Shown here piece after piece: positions 1-6,734 of a DNA stretch of 10,073 nt. The notes beneath the pieces are model-generated. The model was not told where the DNA came from. It saw nothing but the letters and a program-made list of their open reading frames with translations, and made no database searches. Source of the stretch: Synergistaceae bacterium (GTDB lineage Bacteria > Synergistota > Synergistia > Synergistales > Aminobacteriaceae); contig JAFVEW010000346.1 in assembly GCA_017475805.1 (NCBI GenBank), positions 1 through 10,073 on the forward strand, in the 5' to 3' direction. The position numbers and the translations under genes were made by a program. Position 1 is the stretch's first letter. Every line of letters begins with the position of its first letter.

Positions 1-2
1 AA

Positions 3-344
3 AAATTAAAAATAAAAATCTTCGCGGCTTTGCTTTTAACATTAGCTTTCTGTTCGGCGGCCTTTGCTGTCCCGTCGGTTACGATGTTGTCAACGAAAAC
101 TTGCCCTGCGTGCGTTCAGATGTCAAAAGTCCTGAAACAGATCGATGCGACTTATAAAGGCAAAATCACTACGGCGCATATTTATCTCGAAAATAACCCG
201 GATATTGCGAAAAAATATAATGTCCGTTATGTTCCGACTTTGATTTTCAGGGACGCTAATGGCAAGGAATTTGCTCAGGAAGTCGGCTATAGATCTCTAA
301 GCGATGTTATCGAAATTTTCGCTAAGAACGGCATAAATATCTGA
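3..344 (+). CDS. small exported thioredoxin-fold protein (5' end outside window)
   Basis: The reading frame is open from the first complete codon at base 3, so the true start probably lies just left of the window. A TTG at 30 would cut the signal peptide in half. The visible N-terminus is basic (KLKIKIF), followed by a hydrophobic stretch and an Ala-x-Ala type site (SAAFA|VPS), which predicts export by Sec. The mature part is only about 90 residues and has a thioredoxin fold: a TCPAC active site (CxxC) directly after the first strand, and the cis-proline loop YVPTLIF. It is probably a periplasmic thiol-disulfide protein, either reducing or shuffling; CPAC is not the classical WCGPC. Its exact partner is unknown. 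It stops 21 bases before def and reads in the same direction, so they are probably co-transcribed. Confidence 0.75.
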   Translation, partial: KLKIKIFAALLLTLAFCSAAFAVPSVTMLSTKTCPACVQMSKVLKQIDATYKGKITTAHIYLENNPDIAKKYNVRYVPTLIFRDANGKEFAQEVGYRSLSDVIEIFAKNGINI

Positions 345-365
345 TTTCAGGAGTGTGAAAAAATT

Positions 366-884
366 TTGAGCAATGAATTTGACTTAGAAAATGAAGTTTT
401 AGAAATAAGAAAATATCCTGATCCTGTTTTGAAAAAAATATCGCAGCCTGTTGAAATCTTTGATGAGAAACTTGAAAAATTCGTGAAAATTTTATTTGCG
501 TCAATGCACGTTCACGACGGTGTAGGTCTTGCCGCGCCGCAGGTCGGAGTTTTGAAAAAGATTGCTGTTGTCGAATACGAAGGAAAAAGTTACGTCTTAA
601 TAAATCCTAAAGTCATTGATCAAAAAGGAACTCAAGAAAGCGAGGAAGGCTGTTTGAGTTTTCCGGGAATTTATGCGAATGTCCTGCGGCCTCAGTGGGT
701 AAAAATCGAAGCTCAAAATGAAAAAGGCGAAACTCAGATTTTAGAAGGCGAAGGCTACGTAGCTCGGGCATTTCTTCACGAGATGGATCATTTAAGCGGA
801 AAATTATTTATAGATTATCTTTCAAATCTTAAACGCAACGCAATCAAGAAAAAAATTTCTAAAAATACAAGCGGACACTTTTAG
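366..884 (+). CDS. def: peptide deformylase
   Basis: Removes the N-formyl group from nascent proteins in the cytoplasm; it is a metal (normally Fe2+) hydrolase. The 172-residue product carries all three family motifs: GVGLAAPQVG at residues 52-61, EGCLSFPG at 94-101 (Cys96 is the metal ligand), and HEMDH at 138-142, which supplies the two His ligands and the catalytic Glu. Length is normal for the family. The start is a TTG with AGGAG at 349-353. The nearby ATG at 373 is out of frame and closes after four codons, so TTG is the best choice. It is followed 15 bases later by fmt, the enzyme that adds the formyl group this one removes, which is a very common pairing. Confidence 0.97.
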   Translation: MSNEFDLENEVLEIRKYPDPVLKKISQPVEIFDEKLEKFVKILFASMHVHDGVGLAAPQVGVLKKIAVVEYEGKSYVLINPKVIDQKGTQESEEGCLSFPGIYANVLRPQWVKIEAQNEKGETQILEGEGYVARAFLHEMDHLSGKLFIDYLSNLKRNAIKKKISKNTSGHF

Positions 885-899
885 AAAAAATTATGAATT

Positions 900-1832
900 A
901 TGAATTTAATTAAAAAAAATATTTGGCTCATCGGCACAGGAAATTTTGCGGCTTTATGTCTCGAAAATTTACTTAATAACGGCTTAGAATTTTCAAAAAT
1001 CATCACGGGCTTTCCGACACGTTCAGGACGAAACGGCAAAGAAAATCCCTCAGCAGTCGAGTTAAAAGCTAATTCTCTCGGTCTTAGCGTTGAAAGAACA
1101 GGAAAGTTGAATGACAACGAGAATTTAATTTCAGAAATTGAAAATAACGCGCCTGATTTAATTTTCGTTATTGACTTCGGCCAAATTATAAAAGAGCCGT
1201 TTTTATCAGCTCCTGAATATGGCTGCTTGAATATCCACCCGTCTTTATTGCCTGAATATCGCGGTGCTGCACCCATTCAAAGAGCTTTACTCGACGGAAA
1301 AGATTATACAGGCGTTAGCGTTTTTCAGCTTGTTAAGGCTATGGACGCAGGCGGAATTTTAGCTCAGGAAAAATTTTTAATTCCCGAAGATTTCAACGCT
1401 TCTGATTTATATATCGAACTTTCAAAAATCGGCTGTAAAATCGCGTCTGAAGCTATTTCAAAAATCCCTGAATTTAATTTAATTCCGCAAGATAATTCAC
1501 TCGCAACTTTTGCAGATAAATTAAATAAAAAAGATTTTGAAATTTCGTTTTCGATGCCTGCGAAAAATTTTTGCAATTCAGTCCGTGCCTTAGATATGTC
1601 AGGCGGAGCTTTTATTACGGTAAAAAATAAACGTGTGAAAATTTGGCGTGCTAAATTTCATGACGAAAAGTCAAATAATCCTGGCTTTGTCATAAATTGC
1701 GAAAAAAATCCTGTTATTTCGTGCGAAGATTTTCGCGTTGAATTAATCGAGGTTCAAAGCGAAGGCAAGAAAAGAACTTCAGGCGAGGAATGGTCAAGGG
1801 GTTTGCGTCTTAAAAAGGGCGAAATTTTATGA
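900..1832 (+). CDS. fmt: methionyl-tRNA formyltransferase
   Basis: Transfers a formyl group from 10-formyltetrahydrofolate to initiator Met-tRNA. The 310-residue product has the N-terminal Rossmann-like formyltransferase domain (WLIGTGNFA near residue 9) and the signature NIHPSLLPEYRGAAPIQ at 111-127. The catalytic triad is visible as Asn111, His113 and Asp149 (in MDAGG). The C-terminal OB-like domain ends with the usual EGKKRTSGEEW...G pattern. Length is typical. The ATG at 900 has no good Shine-Dalgarno (only A-rich sequence after the def stop at 884), so translation is probably coupled to def. The stop lies in an 11-base imperfect tandem repeat (ATTTTATGAAG then ATTTTATGAAA, 1824-1845). 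Confidence 0.96.
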   Translation: MNLIKKNIWLIGTGNFAALCLENLLNNGLEFSKIITGFPTRSGRNGKENPSAVELKANSLGLSVERTGKLNDNENLISEIENNAPDLIFVIDFGQIIKEPFLSAPEYGCLNIHPSLLPEYRGAAPIQRALLDGKDYTGVSVFQLVKAMDAGGILAQEKFLIPEDFNASDLYIELSKIGCKIASEAISKIPEFNLIPQDNSLATFADKLNKKDFEISFSMPAKNFCNSVRALDMSGGAFITVKNKRVKIWRAKFHDEKSNNPGFVINCEKNPVISCEDFRVELIEVQSEGKKRTSGEEWSRGLRLKKGEIL

Positions 1833-1861
1833 AGATTTTATGAAAGTTTGAATTTCTGCGT

Positions 1862-1867
1862 TATAAT
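1862..1867 (+). promoter_or_regulatory. possible -10 box for the Nudix gene
   Basis: A perfect TATAAT lies 50 bases before the preferred ATG of the Nudix gene, in the 84-base gap after fmt. No good -35 is present at 16-18 bases upstream (only TTATGA/TATGAA), so this is a weak call. It would let the Nudix gene be expressed apart from def-fmt. Confidence 0.3.
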
Positions 1868-1916
1868 TACTCAAAATAAATATTTATTTCACAGATTAAA
1901 AGGTGCAGGTGTTTTT

Positions 1917-2501
1917 ATGCCGGATATAACAGAATTTGATATTCATGACGCCAGCGGCATTGAAGAAATTTGCGTTGAAGAAAAAAGAATTTTCGACGGA
2001 AAAATATTAAATCTTCGATGTGATCATGTTCGCACGCCTTCAGGACGAATAGCTTCCCGTGAGGTCGTTGAACATAAATCGGCCGTAGGAATGTTAGCAG
2101 TTACAGATAGAAAAAGCGTTTTGCTTGTTCGCCAATATCGTTATGCTGTTCACGAGGTAACTCTTGAGGTTTGCGCAGGTTTAGTCGAAAAAGGCGAAGA
2201 TCCTTTTCAGGCTGCCGAGCGCGAAATGCAGGAAGAATTAGGCGTTAAGGCTAAAAATCTTCATAAAATCGGCGACTTTTACGCTTCTCCGGGATTTTGC
2301 ACGGAATTATTTACTTTATTCGCAGCTGACGGACTTGAAGCCTCATCGTTGCCTCAAGATGAAGATGAAAATGTTTCGGTTGTTGAGCTTCCATTTGACG
2401 AAATCCCGAACATGATTAAAAACGGAAAGATAAGAGACTCGAAGACTTTTGCAGCTCTTTCGTGGCTTATGGCAGAAAAGCAAATAGGAGTTAGGAAGTA
2501 G
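1917..2501 (+). CDS. Nudix hydrolase, ADP-ribose pyrophosphatase type
   Basis: A cytoplasmic Mg2+-dependent hydrolase predicted to split ADP-ribose, or a related nucleoside diphosphate sugar, to AMP and ribose 5-phosphate. The 194-residue form has a complete Nudix box at 88-110, matching G-x5-E-x7-REUxEExGU (G88, E94, R102-E103, E106-E107, G109). A proline 15 residues after the box (SPGF, Pro125) is the mark of the ADP-ribose pyrophosphatase subgroup. I chose ATG 1917, preceded by AGGTG at 1907-1911 with 5-base spacing. A TTG at 1848 would add 23 residues, but it has no ribosome binding site and the extension is unlike the family. The last codons and the TAG stop lie inside the heptamer repeat that follows, so the GVRK tail may be repeat-derived. 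Confidence 0.9.
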   Translation: MPDITEFDIHDASGIEEICVEEKRIFDGKILNLRCDHVRTPSGRIASREVVEHKSAVGMLAVTDRKSVLLVRQYRYAVHEVTLEVCAGLVEKGEDPFQAAEREMQEELGVKAKNLHKIGDFYASPGFCTELFTLFAADGLEASSLPQDEDENVSVVELPFDEIPNMIKNGKIRDSKTFAALSWLMAEKQIGVRK

Positions 2502-2580
2502 GAGGTAGGAGACGAAAAAAAATTTTTTGTTTTTTGTTAGTCGTTTACTTCCTAATTCCTCATTCCTAATTCCTAATTAA
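2484..2580 (+). repeat. inverted arrays of heptanucleotide repeats forming a long hairpin
   Basis: The left arm holds four 7-base units of NTAGGAR type: ATAGGAG 2484, TTAGGAA 2491, GTAGGAG 2498 and GTAGGAG 2505. The right arm holds the complementary type: TACTTCC 2546, TAATTCC 2553, TCATTCC 2560, TAATTCC 2567, then TAATTAA. AGGAGTTAGGAAGTA (2486-2500) pairs with 2546-2560 with one G.T pair, and ACGA (2512) can pair with TCGT (2541). Between the arms is an A8/T6 tract with T-rich sequence. This looks like a small dispersed palindromic element. It covers the stop codon of the Nudix gene, and its run of T could help end transcription. Confidence 0.7.
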
Positions 2581-2606
2581 TTTTTAAGAGGAGTGTTATT
2601 TTAAGC

Positions 2607-2900
2607 ATGTTAAAAAACTTTAGAATTACCGGAAAGCTCGCGATAGGTTTTGGCATAGTGCTTGCACTTTTCGGTGTAGCAGTCTTTTTAAGCTGGACAA
2701 GCCTTTCGTCCGTTCAGGGAGATATTGATTTTCTTCAAGATGTTGCAAAACAAATGGAACTGGCAGTCGGACTTAACGACACAGTAAGCTGGATTCGCGC
2801 CGGTATTCGCGATTTACGTTTCACCGAGGGCGATGAAGAAATGAATAAACTGCTAGGATATGTCAATGAACTTCGTTCCGGCATTGAAAACGGAAAATGA
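2607..2900 (+). CDS. methyl-accepting chemotaxis protein, N-terminal part before an in-frame TGA
   Basis: Encodes 97 residues: a short cytoplasmic start (MLKNFRITGK), one membrane span at about residues 11-31, and the first helix or helices of a periplasmic helical sensor domain (FLQDVAKQMELAVGLND...). It ends at TGA 2898-2900. The next codon is ATG, and the same frame runs on for 629 codons with the rest of a chemoreceptor. This is therefore the front of one receptor, not a separate gene. AAGAGGAG at 2586-2593 is the ribosome binding site, with rather long spacing. Alone this piece would be a membrane anchor without a signalling domain. The break is either a nonsense mutation, a sequence error or a readthrough/reinitiation site. 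Confidence 0.8.
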   Translation: MLKNFRITGKLAIGFGIVLALFGVAVFLSWTSLSSVQGDIDFLQDVAKQMELAVGLNDTVSWIRAGIRDLRFTEGDEEMNKLLGYVNELRSGIENGK

Positions 2901-4790
2901 ATGTACGCAGCACAACCGAAATTAGTAAGTCTTGCTAGTCTTCCGGAAATGGAAAATATTTTGCGTGCAAGTTCTGCAACTCTTGACAGAACTATTTCAA
3001 TGATAAAAACTAAACGTACCGCTTCAGATATTCTGAGCAAAGAAATTTACAATATGATAGATCTTCTCGACAGGGTCATTGATATGCAGTATAAAATCAC
3101 GATTCAAAATATGAAAACAAATCTCGAAGGTCATGATTATGAAACTGATATTAACAGAATAAGAGCGGTTGAAAATCTTCAAATGGAATTTGCCGTAACT
3201 GCCAGAAATTATGCTGTTGCTATGTGGAGAAGAGACGGCAAAGCTATGGCAAATATTGTAAACGAACTCTCAGCCGGTGAACAAGCCTTTAATAAATTCT
3301 ATGAAAATACGACTTACAAAGAAGTTAAAGACATTATGGCCGCCGGACGTTCTAGTTTTACTACACTAAAAAATAGCTATAATGATGTCCTCAGTTCATT
3401 CAATCAGACTGACCCGGCATTTGAGCAATTACTGAAAGACGGTCTCGACCTAGTCAATATATCAGATAAGCTTATTCAAGCCTGTATCAATAGAACTAAT
3501 GTACTTACCCAAGAAAGCTATGAAGCTATCGGAAGTTCAATTCAGTTGATGATCGCTCTTGCTATTGTTGCAGTCATTGTTGGTCTTGGAATTGCTTTCT
3601 TCATTGCTAAATCAATTTCTAAACCGCTCGGAAGAGTTGTTGAACTTTGCGGAAATGCAAGCCGCGGCGATATGTCAATTATCCGTGATGACTTCCATTA
3701 TGACGGCAAAGACGAACTCGGCGATCTCGGCGATGCTCTTTCAGAAATGTTCGCTTCACTCAGCACAGCTATCGGCGATATTCGCGGACTTGCAATCGAA
3801 AGCCACGAAAAATCCGAGTCAATGAAAGAAGACGCAGGCAAAAACCTTGATTACGCTAACAATGTCCGCTCAAGCGTTGCAAACGTCGTTAAATTAATGG
3901 AAAGCAACTCATCATCATTGCAGGAAAGTAACGCCGGAACTGAAGAAATGTCCGCAGCTTCAATGACAAGCGCACAGGCCGCAACAGACTGCGCCGAGTT
4001 CATTTCTAACATGACTTCAGTAACAAATAAGGCAGTCGATACGGTCAAAGAAGCTATCGCAAATATCGTTGTTCTTCAGAAAAAGACAAAAGAAAGCGGA
4101 ATTAAACTTCAGGAGCTTGTCGAGAACTCAAATAAGATCAGCGAATTTATCGGAGACATTACCTCAATCGCCGACCAGACGAACTTATTAGCACTCAACG
4201 CCGCTATCGAGGCCGCAAGAGCAGGAGAAGCAGGACGCGGATTTGCAGTTGTTGCTGAAAGTGTAAGAAAACTTGCTGAAGAATCCAGCAGAGCCGCAGA
4301 GAACGTCAGAGGCTTAATCGAAACGTTACAGACAAGCGTCAGAGAAACAAAGACATCAAGCGATGAGACAGCGGTTCTTCTTGACGAGACTACAGAAAAA
4401 GCTAACGGAGCGCAGGATTCGCTTACTGAAGCAATCGGACAGATTGACAAAGCTAACGACAGAATTCAGAACATCGCCGCAGTTGCTGAAGAGCAGGCAG
4501 CCTCAAGCCGTGAAATCGCCGCAGGCATCGATAACGTAACGAAAGCAACGACAGAAATTCTTGACCATCTTGAAAGTATCAAGAATGACATGGACGAGAC
4601 AGCCACTATCGCAGATAGAGCCGCTCAGATTTCATTAGAGCAGACAGGACTTGTCGAGAGCATTACGGAAGCACTTTCACAGTTCAAGATTGAACACGAA
4701 GGCGCAACAAAAACAGCTCGCAAGGCGTCAAAGCCAAAACCTGCAGCTAAAGCCTTACCGGCGAAAACAGCACCTGCTGCAAAAAAATAA
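2901..4790 (+). CDS. methyl-accepting chemotaxis protein, main part (sensor remainder, HAMP, signalling domain)
   Basis: Continues the same frame after the TGA at 2898. Residue numbers here count from ATG 2901. Residues 1-210 are mostly helical and complete a helix-bundle periplasmic sensor. A membrane span lies at 215-236, followed by the basic stop-transfer [13 protein letters not shown] is at about 237-295. The signalling coiled coil has the highly conserved tip region at about 421-446 ([20 protein letters not shown], then GRGFAVVA). The protein would control CheA kinase through CheW and be tuned by methylation. The tail after residue 600 is rich in Lys, Ala and Pro, and no CheR-docking pentapeptide is seen. 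Whole receptor length would be 727 codons including the TGA. If made only from ATG 2901 it lacks the first span. Codon use shifts to more C-ending codons in the signalling half. Confidence 0.88.
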   Translation: MYAAQPKLVSLASLPEMENILRASSATLDRTISMIKTKRTASDILSKEIYNMIDLLDRVIDMQYKITIQNMKTNLEGHDYETDINRIRAVENLQMEFAVTARNYAVAMWRRDGKAMANIVNELSAGEQAFNKFYENTTYKEVKDIMAAGRSSFTTLKNSYNDVLSSFNQTDPAFEQLLKDGLDLVNISDKLIQACINRTNVLTQESYEAIGSSIQLMIALAIVAVIVGLGIAFFIAKSISKPLGRVVELCGNASRGDMSIIRDDFHYDGKDELGDLGDALSEMFASLSTAIGDIRGLAIESHEKSESMKEDAGKNLDYANNVRSSVANVVKLMESNSSSLQESNAGTEEMSAASMTSAQAATDCAEFISNMTSVTNKAVDTVKEAIANIVVLQKKTKESGIKLQELVENSNKISEFIGDITSIADQTNLLALNAAIEAARAGEAGRGFAVVAESVRKLAEESSRAAENVRGLIETLQTSVRETKTSSDETAVLLDETTEKANGAQDSLTEAIGQIDKANDRIQNIAAVAEEQAASSREIAAGIDNVTKATTEILDHLESIKNDMDETATIADRAAQISLEQTGLVESITEALSQFKIEHEGATKTARKASKPKPAAKALPAKTAPAAKK

Positions 4791-4860
4791 ATATTGTAGT
4801 AAAGTAGTAAAGTAATTTAATTCACTTTAATTCATTCTTTAGAAAGTTTTTTTTGAATAT

Positions 4861-4893
4861 ACAGGCAGGACTTCAAAATCCTGTCTGTTTTTT
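4861..4893 (+). terminator. intrinsic terminator after the chemoreceptor gene
   Basis: ACAGGCAGGA (4861-4870) pairs with TCCTGTCTGT (4879-4888) across an 8-base loop, with one G.T pair, followed directly by T4888-T4893. This is a textbook intrinsic terminator 70 bases after the receptor stop. It separates the receptor from the peroxide-defence genes. Confidence 0.9.
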
Positions 4894-4905
4894 ATAATTT
4901 ATTAT

Positions 4906-4934
4906 TTGAAGAATAAAAATTTTTATTGTATAGT
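4906..4934 (+). promoter_or_regulatory. sigma-70 type promoter for the gpx unit
   Basis: TTGAAG (4906-4911) and TATAGT (4929-4934) are separated by exactly 17 bases and sit just after the terminator, 61 bases before the gpx ATG. An imperfect dyad, TAGTACG (4931-4937) against CATACTA (4943-4949), overlaps the -10 and the expected start point and could be an operator. That role is inferred only from its position. Confidence 0.55.
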
Positions 4935-4956
4935 ACGAAAATCATACTAAGATTAA

Positions 4957-4983
4957 AAATTTTAGAAATTTTAGAAATTTTAG
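4957..4983 (+). repeat. three perfect 9-base tandem repeats running into the gpx ribosome binding site
   Basis: AAATTTTAG occurs three times without mismatch (4957, 4966, 4975). The last AG of the third copy is also the start of the Shine-Dalgarno AGGAGG (4982-4987). Copy-number change would alter leader length but leave the final site intact. Confidence 0.75.
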
Positions 4984-4994
4984 GAGGTTTATTA

Positions 4995-5543
4995 ATGAGC
5001 AGCATTTATGATTATTCTGTTTTCAGCACGAAGGGCGAAGAAGTTTCGCTTTCTAAGTTCAAAGGTAAGGTTCTCGTCATCGTCAACACGGCAACAGGCT
5101 GCGGCTTCACTCCTCAATACGAACAACTTGAAGGCATGTATAAAAAATACCACGATAAAGGACTTGAGATTATCGACGTTCCTTGCAATCAGTTTGGCGC
5201 ACAGGCACCCGGAACAGACGAAGAAATCCATCAGTTCTGCTCTCTTCACTACAATACGACTTATGAGCAATTCAAAAAATCCGACGTCAACGGCTCGAAC
5301 GAATTAAAACTCTTTGGCTATCTCAAAAGTCAAAAAGGCTTTGAAGGCTTTGACGCTGACAATAAACTCACGCCTATTCTTAATGATATGCTCGGCAAAG
5401 CTGATCCTGATTTTGCGAAGAAGCCCGACATCAAATGGAATTTCACAAAATTCATCGTTGACCGCGACGGAAATGTTGTAAAACGCTTTGAGCCTACAAC
5501 AGATATGTCAAAAGTCGAAGAATGCGCGGCATCGTTGCTATAA
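4995..5543 (+). CDS. glutathione peroxidase family thiol peroxidase
   Basis: Reduces hydrogen peroxide and organic hydroperoxides; bacterial Cys members usually take electrons from thioredoxin rather than glutathione. The 182-residue protein has the peroxidatic Cys36 in NTATGCGFTPQYE, PCNQFGAQAPG at 63-73 (Gln70), and KWNFTKF at 147-153 (Trp148, Asn149). Together these form the usual Cys-Gln-Trp-Asn site. Cys82 in FCSLHY is placed like the resolving Cys of thioredoxin-dependent members. It is a cysteine enzyme, not a selenocysteine one. ATG 4995 has a perfect AGGAGG seven bases away. An in-frame GTG/ATG-type extension to 4926 would only translate the tandem repeats and is rejected. A thioredoxin gene follows 51 bases downstream, its likely reductant. 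Confidence 0.93.
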   Translation: MSSIYDYSVFSTKGEEVSLSKFKGKVLVIVNTATGCGFTPQYEQLEGMYKKYHDKGLEIIDVPCNQFGAQAPGTDEEIHQFCSLHYNTTYEQFKKSDVNGSNELKLFGYLKSQKGFEGFDADNKLTPILNDMLGKADPDFAKKPDIKWNFTKFIVDRDGNVVKRFEPTTDMSKVEECAASLL

Positions 5544-5545
5544 TT

Positions 5546-5570
5546 ATTAATTAATTTAATTTTAATTAAT
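5546..5570 (+). repeat. A/T-only inverted repeat between gpx and trxA
   Basis: ATTAATTAA (5546-5554) and TTAATTAAT (5562-5570) form a perfect 9-base inverted repeat with a 7-base loop. They lie inside a stretch of about 41 bases (5540-5580) made only of A and T. There is no T-run of terminator type after it, so it more likely affects mRNA processing or DNA melting than termination. Confidence 0.5.
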
Positions 5571-5594
5571 ATTAATTTAAGGAGAGAAAAAATT

Positions 5595-5912
5595 ATGGCA
5601 ATAAAAGTCATCACAAACAGCGACACTACAGAACTTGACGCGGCGAAAATCGCTCTGCTTGACGTTTGGGCTACATGGTGCGGACCTTGCAAAGCTATTG
5701 CGCCTGTAGTCGAGGAACTTTCAGAAGAATTAGCCGGACAGCTTGAATTTTTTAAGGCCGATGCTGACGAAAATCCTGATCTCACGAAAAAGCTCCGCGT
5801 TATGAGCATTCCTAATCTTGTTCTCTTCAAAGAAGGCAAAGTAGCGGCAAGACATGTCGGTTTCACTGACGCTGAAGAATTAAGAGCGTGGCTTAAATCT
5901 AATATTAATTAA
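5595..5912 (+). CDS. trxA: thioredoxin
   Basis: A cytoplasmic disulfide reductase of 105 residues. It has the classical active site WCGPC at 28-32 after VWAT, and the cis-proline loop MSIPNLVLF (Pro73). Length and architecture are standard for thioredoxin. AAGGAG at 5579-5584 precedes ATG 5595. It lies between a glutathione-peroxidase homologue and rubrerythrin in the same direction, so it probably supplies electrons to the peroxidase. It would itself be reduced by a thioredoxin reductase that is not in this window. No terminator separates it from either neighbour. Confidence 0.95.
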   Translation: MAIKVITNSDTTELDAAKIALLDVWATWCGPCKAIAPVVEELSEELAGQLEFFKADADENPDLTKKLRVMSIPNLVLFKEGKVAARHVGFTDAEELRAWLKSNIN

Positions 5913-5916
5913 TACA

Positions 5917-5925
5917 TGTTATAAT
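5917..5925 (+). promoter_or_regulatory. extended -10 promoter for rubrerythrin
   Basis: TGTTATAAT matches the extended -10 consensus TGnTATAAT exactly. It lies five bases after the trxA stop and 41 bases before the rubrerythrin ATG. No clear -35 is present, as is normal for extended -10 promoters. It would allow separate, probably strong, expression of rubrerythrin. Confidence 0.55.
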
Positions 5926-5966
5926 TTCAGCGTAACAAAATTTTTTAATCAAGGGGGATTATAAAC

Positions 5967-6506
5967 ATGGCGAACAAGTACGCAGGCACACAGACCGAGA
6001 AAAATTTGCAGGCGGCTTTTGCAGGAGAGTCGCAGGCTCGCAACAAGTACACTTATTTTGCTTCAAAGGCCAAGAAAGAAGGCTACGAACAGATCGCGGC
6101 TTTATTCTTAAAGACAGCTGACAACGAGAAAGAACACGCAAAAATGTGGTTCAAAGAGCTTGAAGGCATCGGCGACACTGCAGCAAATCTCAAAGCAGCA
6201 GCTGACGGTGAAAACTACGAATGGACCGACATGTACGAAGGTTTTGCTAAGACAGCCGAAGAAGAAGGCTTCAAAGCATTAGCGGTTAAATTTAGACTTG
6301 TCGCGGCAATCGAAAAGCATCACGAGGAACGTTATCGTGCGTTATTAAAGAACGTTGAGGCTAAAGAAGTTTTCGCAAAGAGCGAAGTCAAAGTTTGGGA
6401 ATGCAGAAACTGCGGCCATATCGTCGTTGGAACGAAAGCTCCTGAAATTTGCCCGACATGCGCTCATCCGCAGGCATATTTTGAAGTCAACGCAGAAAAT
6501 TATTGA
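5967..6506 (+). CDS. rbr: rubrerythrin
   Basis: A cytoplasmic non-haem iron peroxidase that reduces hydrogen peroxide to water in anaerobes. The 179-residue protein has an N-terminal ferritin-like diiron four-helix bundle. Glu21 is in FAGESQAR, the first ExxH is E54-H57 (NEKEHAK), and the second is E116-H119 (AIEKHHEER). A C-terminal rubredoxin-like [Fe(SCys)4] domain has CRNC at 146-149 and CPTC at 162-165. The start is supported by AAGGGGG at 5950-5956. Both metal sites look complete, so it should be active. Electrons would come from rubredoxin or NADH-dependent partners not seen here. It closes the gpx-trxA-rbr group and is followed by its own terminator. Confidence 0.96.
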   Translation: MANKYAGTQTEKNLQAAFAGESQARNKYTYFASKAKKEGYEQIAALFLKTADNEKEHAKMWFKELEGIGDTAANLKAAADGENYEWTDMYEGFAKTAEEEGFKALAVKFRLVAAIEKHHEERYRALLKNVEAKEVFAKSEVKVWECRNCGHIVVGTKAPEICPTCAHPQAYFEVNAENY

Positions 6507-6537
6507 TCGAAAAAGAAAGTTTTTGATTAAAACCTTT

Positions 6538-6567
6538 ATCCCTTGTCGTTTAAGACAGGGGATTTTT
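6538..6567 (+). terminator. intrinsic terminator after rubrerythrin
   Basis: ATCCCTTGTC (6538-6547) pairs with GACAGGGGAT (6554-6563), with one wobble pair and a 6-base loop, and is followed by TTTT. It ends the plus-strand peroxide-defence unit. On the minus strand there is no good T-run after the same hairpin, so it is a weak terminator for the convergent genes. Confidence 0.85.
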
Positions 6568-6582
6568 ATGTTTTAATTTTTC

Positions 6583-6720
6583 TTACAGTCTTCCGATTCG
6601 ACAAGGATGTCTGCACTCGCTGCAATTATGTTCACAGTGCCTTGTATTCTTGATATATTTCAATGCAAAAAAAACTCCGACTAAAATCAAAGCTCCGAAT
6701 ATAAAGTCGAATATCGTCAT
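6583..6720 (-). CDS. 45-residue Cys-rich single-span membrane protein, FeoB-associated type
   Basis: A short gene read from ATG at 6720 to TAA at 6583-6585. The product starts MTIFDFIFGALILVGVFFAL, one membrane span with almost no preceding tail. A short basic and Cys-rich end follows, with Cys29, Cys33, Cys36 and Cys40 in the pattern C-x3-C-x2-C-x3-C, plus three His. This layout matches the small FeoB-associated Cys-rich membrane proteins, but no feoA or feoB is in the window, so a role in iron handling is inferred only. It starts 14 bases after the zapA stop on the same strand. No good Shine-Dalgarno is visible (the leader is A-rich), so translation may be coupled. Coding status rests on the protein pattern and the ordered spacing. 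Confidence 0.7.
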   Translation of the reverse strand: MTIFDFIFGALILVGVFFALKYIKNTRHCEHNCSECRHPCRIGRL

Positions 6721-6734
6721 TTTTAATTTTTATT

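Noticed and set aside
1848..1916. TTG start for the Nudix gene at 1848
   Set aside because: There is no ribosome binding site and the extra 23 residues are unlike the family; ATG 1917 has AGGTG at good spacing.
2484..2580. CRISPR-like array
   Set aside because: The units are 7 bases with no unique spacers and are arranged in inverted arms.
2898..2900. TGA as selenocysteine, or as a reassigned sense codon
   Set aside because: No suitable hairpin follows the TGA, chemoreceptors are not known as selenoproteins, and TGA ends several other genes in this window.
3851..4450. Minus-strand open frames inside the chemoreceptor
   Set aside because: They are shadows of the strongly biased plus-strand coding sequence, without ribosome binding sites or recognisable domains.
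4926..4994. Longer gpx start at 4926
   Set aside because: It would translate the promoter and the tandem 9-base repeat; ATG 4995 has a perfect AGGAGG and starts at the family's normal N-terminus.
5330..5866. Long minus-strand frame across gpx and trxA
   Set aside because: It lies opposite two certain genes and an A/T-only gap, has low-complexity Ser/Leu-rich content and no family signature.
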